Assembly (NCBI GenBank): GCA_023412635.1
Contig: JAEYNI010000318.1
Coordinates: 1 to 14,426 of the forward strand
Direction of reading: 5' to 3'
From: Bacillota bacterium
GTDB lineage: Bacteria; Bacillota; Clostridia; Acetivibrionales; DSM-1351
Length of the DNA: 14,426 nucleotides
In this document: one piece after another, positions 12,410-14,426 of the stretch
Position numbering within the stretch: the first letter of the stretch is position 1
Layout: each line of letters opens with the position of its first letter
Notes under the pieces: generated by a model
What the model was told of the DNA's origin: nothing
The model's database searches: none
The model's input: only the letters and a program-made list of their open reading frames with translations
Made by a program: the position numbers and the translations under genes

Positions 12410-14426
12410 ATGAGCGAATATACCGTTTCGACCAGTCCAAAAAGCACTTCCATGTACAGGTGCTGGCTAAAATATTATAAGCTTGAAAACAAAACATTAT
12501 TAAATGATTACAAAAATCTGTTTTTGGAAATTTCTGTTGGTGAAAACACAATAATTATTCAGAATGCTATTGAGGAGCTAAAGAAAGGTTTAGCAGGAAT
12601 TCTTGGAATAAAGCCTGCTGTTTCGGAGGGCTCATCAAAGACTGCCGGACTGCTTATGGGTACTGTTGCCGGGAATAAGGAACTCGAAGGGTTGGTTGAA
12701 AAGGAGAAAGGCCAGCTGGAGGAAGAGGGCTTTATTATAAAGCTTATAACTGAACAGAACAGCAAAAGGTTGCTGGTTGCCGGACAAACAGATAGAGGGC
12801 TGATGTATGGGATATTCAGTTTGCTAAGGCTGATTCAGACTGGAACAGCTATAGATGCTCTTCCGAGGATTGAGAATCCTGTTAATCAGTTAAGAATGAT
12901 AAACCATTGGGATAATATTGACGGAAGTATCGAAAGAGGTTATGCAGGCAAGTCCATTTTCTTTAAGAACAACATAATAATCAAAAACCTTTCGAGAATT
13001 ACCGATTATGCAAGGCTAATGGCTTCAGTCGGTATAAACGCCATAGCTATCAATAATGTTAACGTGCATAAATTCGAAACGCTTCTTATAACCGACAAGT
13101 ATATCAAGGATGTAGTTAAGCTGAATGAAATATTTAAGAGCTATGGTATAAAGCTCTACCTGAGTGTAAATTTCGCCAGCCCTCTTTCGGTGGGAGATCT
13201 TGACACTGCAGACCCCTTGGATAAAAAGGTGCGTCAGTGGTGGAAAGACAAAGCTGAATACATTTATTCAAATATACCTGACTTTGGAGGCTTCCTTGTT
13301 AAGGCAGATTCTGAAGGAAGGCCGGGCCCGTTTACTTACCAACGCACTCATGCAGATGGCGCAAACATGCTGGCAGAGGCTTTAAAACCTTATAACGGGA
13401 AAGTTATCTGGAGATGCTTTGTTTACAATTGTCAGCAGGATTGGAGAGATCACACCGTAGACAGAGCAAGGGCGGCATATGACCACTTTATGCCTCTTGA
13501 CGGTTCGTTTGCCGAGAATGTAATGCTTCAGATCAAACATGGTCCTATGGACTTCCAGGTGCGTGAACCTGTATCCCCGCTCATAGGCGGCTTGTCAAAT
13601 ACAAATCAGGTATTGGAGCTACAGATTACACAGGAATACACCGGACAACAAAAGCATTTATGCTATCTTGTGCCTATGTGGAAGGAAATATTGGAGTTTG
13701 ATACCTGCGCAAAGGGTAAGGGTACAACCATAAAGAAAATAATCAGCAGGGAAGTGTTCAACAATAATCTGGGAGGCTTCGCAGCTGTTACAAATATCGG
13801 AGCTGATACCAACTGGACGGGGCATCAACTGGCTCAGGCCAACACCTTCGGGTATGCCAGATTGGCCTGGAATCCTGATTCGACCGCTGAGGAAATAGCA
13901 GAAGAGTGGATAAGACTGACTTTTTCAAACAATCAAGTTTTGGTTGCTACTATCAAGGAGATGCTTCTTGGTTCCTGGAGAACATATGAAAACTATACCT
14001 CACCATTGGGAATTGGCTGGTTTGTTAATCCAAACCACCATTACGGACCTAATGTTGACGGGTACGAATACGACAGATGGGGTACTTACCACAGGGCTGA
14101 CATCAGCGGAATAGGTGTTGACAGAACTGTTAAAAACGGGACAGGTTACGCCGGACAATATCACAAGGAAGTAGCAGAAGTATATGAAAGCTTTGAAAGG
14201 TGTCCTGAAGAATTACTTCTGTTCTTCCACCATGTTCCATATGACCATCGTTTAAAATCAGGGGAGACATTGATACAATACATTTACAATACCCATTTTA
14301 AAGGTGCGGAACAGGCTGAAGAGCTGAAGAGGAAGTGGCAGAGCCTGGAGGGGGAGATTGAGTCTGATGTGTATACTCATGTAATGAAGAGGCTGGAAGG
14401 TCAAATAGAACATTCCAGAGAATGGA
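12410..14426 (+). CDS. aguA: Alpha-glucuronidase, GH67 (C-terminus beyond window edge)
   Basis: The frame is open from ATG 12410 to the window edge (672 codons), so only a short C-terminal piece is missing compared with the about 680-residue family. It releases (4-O-methyl)glucuronic acid from the non-reducing end of aldouronates. MINHWDNIDGSIERGYAGKS (about 163-182) starts the barrel. KADSEGRPGPF gives the general acid Glu302; GPMDFQVREPVSP gives Asp381 and ITQEYTGQ gives Glu409. The spacings of 79 and 28 residues equal those of Geobacillus AguA (E285, D364, E392, recalled). The helical C-terminal domain includes LFFHHVPYDH. There is no signal peptide, as in intracellular GH67 enzymes that act on imported oligomers. 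GGGAGG precedes the ATG by about seven bases. The gene ends the visible operon, and its product feeds the UxuB-UxuA route. Confidence 0.97.
   Translation, partial: MSEYTVSTSPKSTSMYRCWLKYYKLENKTLLNDYKNLFLEISVGENTIIIQNAIEELKKGLAGILGIKPAVSEGSSKTAGLLMGTVAGNKELEGLVEKEKGQLEEEGFIIKLITEQNSKRLLVAGQTDRGLMYGIFSLLRLIQTGTAIDALPRIENPVNQLRMINHWDNIDGSIERGYAGKSIFFKNNIIIKNLSRITDYARLMASVGINAIAINNVNVHKFETLLITDKYIKDVVKLNEIFKSYGIKLYLSVNFASPLSVGDLDTADPLDKKVRQWWKDKAEYIYSNIPDFGGFLVKADSEGRPGPFTYQRTHADGANMLAEALKPYNGKVIWRCFVYNCQQDWRDHTVDRARAAYDHFMPLDGSFAENVMLQIKHGPMDFQVREPVSPLIGGLSNTNQVLELQITQEYTGQQKHLCYLVPMWKEILEFDTCAKGKGTTIKKIISREVFNNNLGGFAAVTNIGADTNWTGHQLAQANTFGYARLAWNPDSTAEEIAEEWIRLTFSNNQVLVATIKEMLLGSWRTYENYTSPLGIGWFVNPNHHYGPNVDGYEYDRWGTYHRADISGIGVDRTVKNGTGYAGQYHKEVAEVYESFERCPEELLLFFHHVPYDHRLKSGETLIQYIYNTHFKGAEQAEELKRKWQSLEGEIESDVYTHVMKRLEGQIEHSREW

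Noticed and set aside
1..14426. CRISPR arrays, tRNA or rRNA genes, transposase genes
   Set aside because: No regularly spaced direct repeats, no tRNA-like cloverleaf or rRNA sequence and no transposase motifs were seen on reading the window; the dispersed repeats are only present in pairs.

Overview
The window reads as a plant-biomass locus from a low-to-moderate GC, anaerobic clostridial Firmicute, possibly Ruminiclostridium-like; that placement is an inference. The grounds are strong AGGAGG-type ribosome binding sites, AT-rich intergenic DNA, occasional TTG starts, an LplABC-type sugar importer with no ATPase of its own, and a GntR/LacI-fusion regulator of the AraR type. The genes together describe intracellular breakdown of acetylated (4-O-methyl)glucuronoxylan fragments.

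Left part, read on the minus strand: a GH2 family glycoside hydrolase, of which only the N-terminal third lies inside the window (1-619), sits downstream of an AraR-like transcription factor (865-1977). The 245 bases between them hold a long AT-rich palindrome, a second hairpin and one copy of a dispersed repeat. Rightward follows a very AT-rich 817-base regulatory region (1978-2794). It carries several copies of the heptamer TACAAGT, probably operators of the AraR-like protein, and a minus-strand promoter whose sequence recurs 5 kb away in front of the second regulator.

Centre, plus strand: two permeases and a lipoprotein solute-binding protein (2795-6355) form a CUT1-type importer of the putative aldouronate (LplB-LplC-LplA) class. 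An intercistronic hairpin separates permeases from the binding protein. A strong bidirectional terminator ends this operon and the convergent AraC-family regulator (6477-7340, minus).

Right part, plus strand: a four-gene operon of a SASA/SGNH carbohydrate esterase (7680-9584), a fructuronate reductase of the mannitol dehydrogenase family (9645-11255), mannonate dehydratase UxuA (11268-12344) and a GH67 alpha-glucuronidase (12410 to beyond the right edge; all three catalytic acids are visible). None of the four has a signal peptide. The model is: import acetylated aldouronates, deacetylate them, remove (4-O-methyl)glucuronate, then pass glucuronate through fructuronate and mannonate to 2-keto-3-deoxygluconate. 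The isomerase UxaC, KdgK, KdgA and the transporter ATPase are not in the window and must be elsewhere.

I did not find a clearly new enzyme system. The least expected signals are regulatory: the TACAAGT array, a 39-bp promoter module shared by the two regulators, and a dispersed repeat that supplies the ribosome binding site of the esterase gene and has an inverted partner upstream of the GH2 gene.
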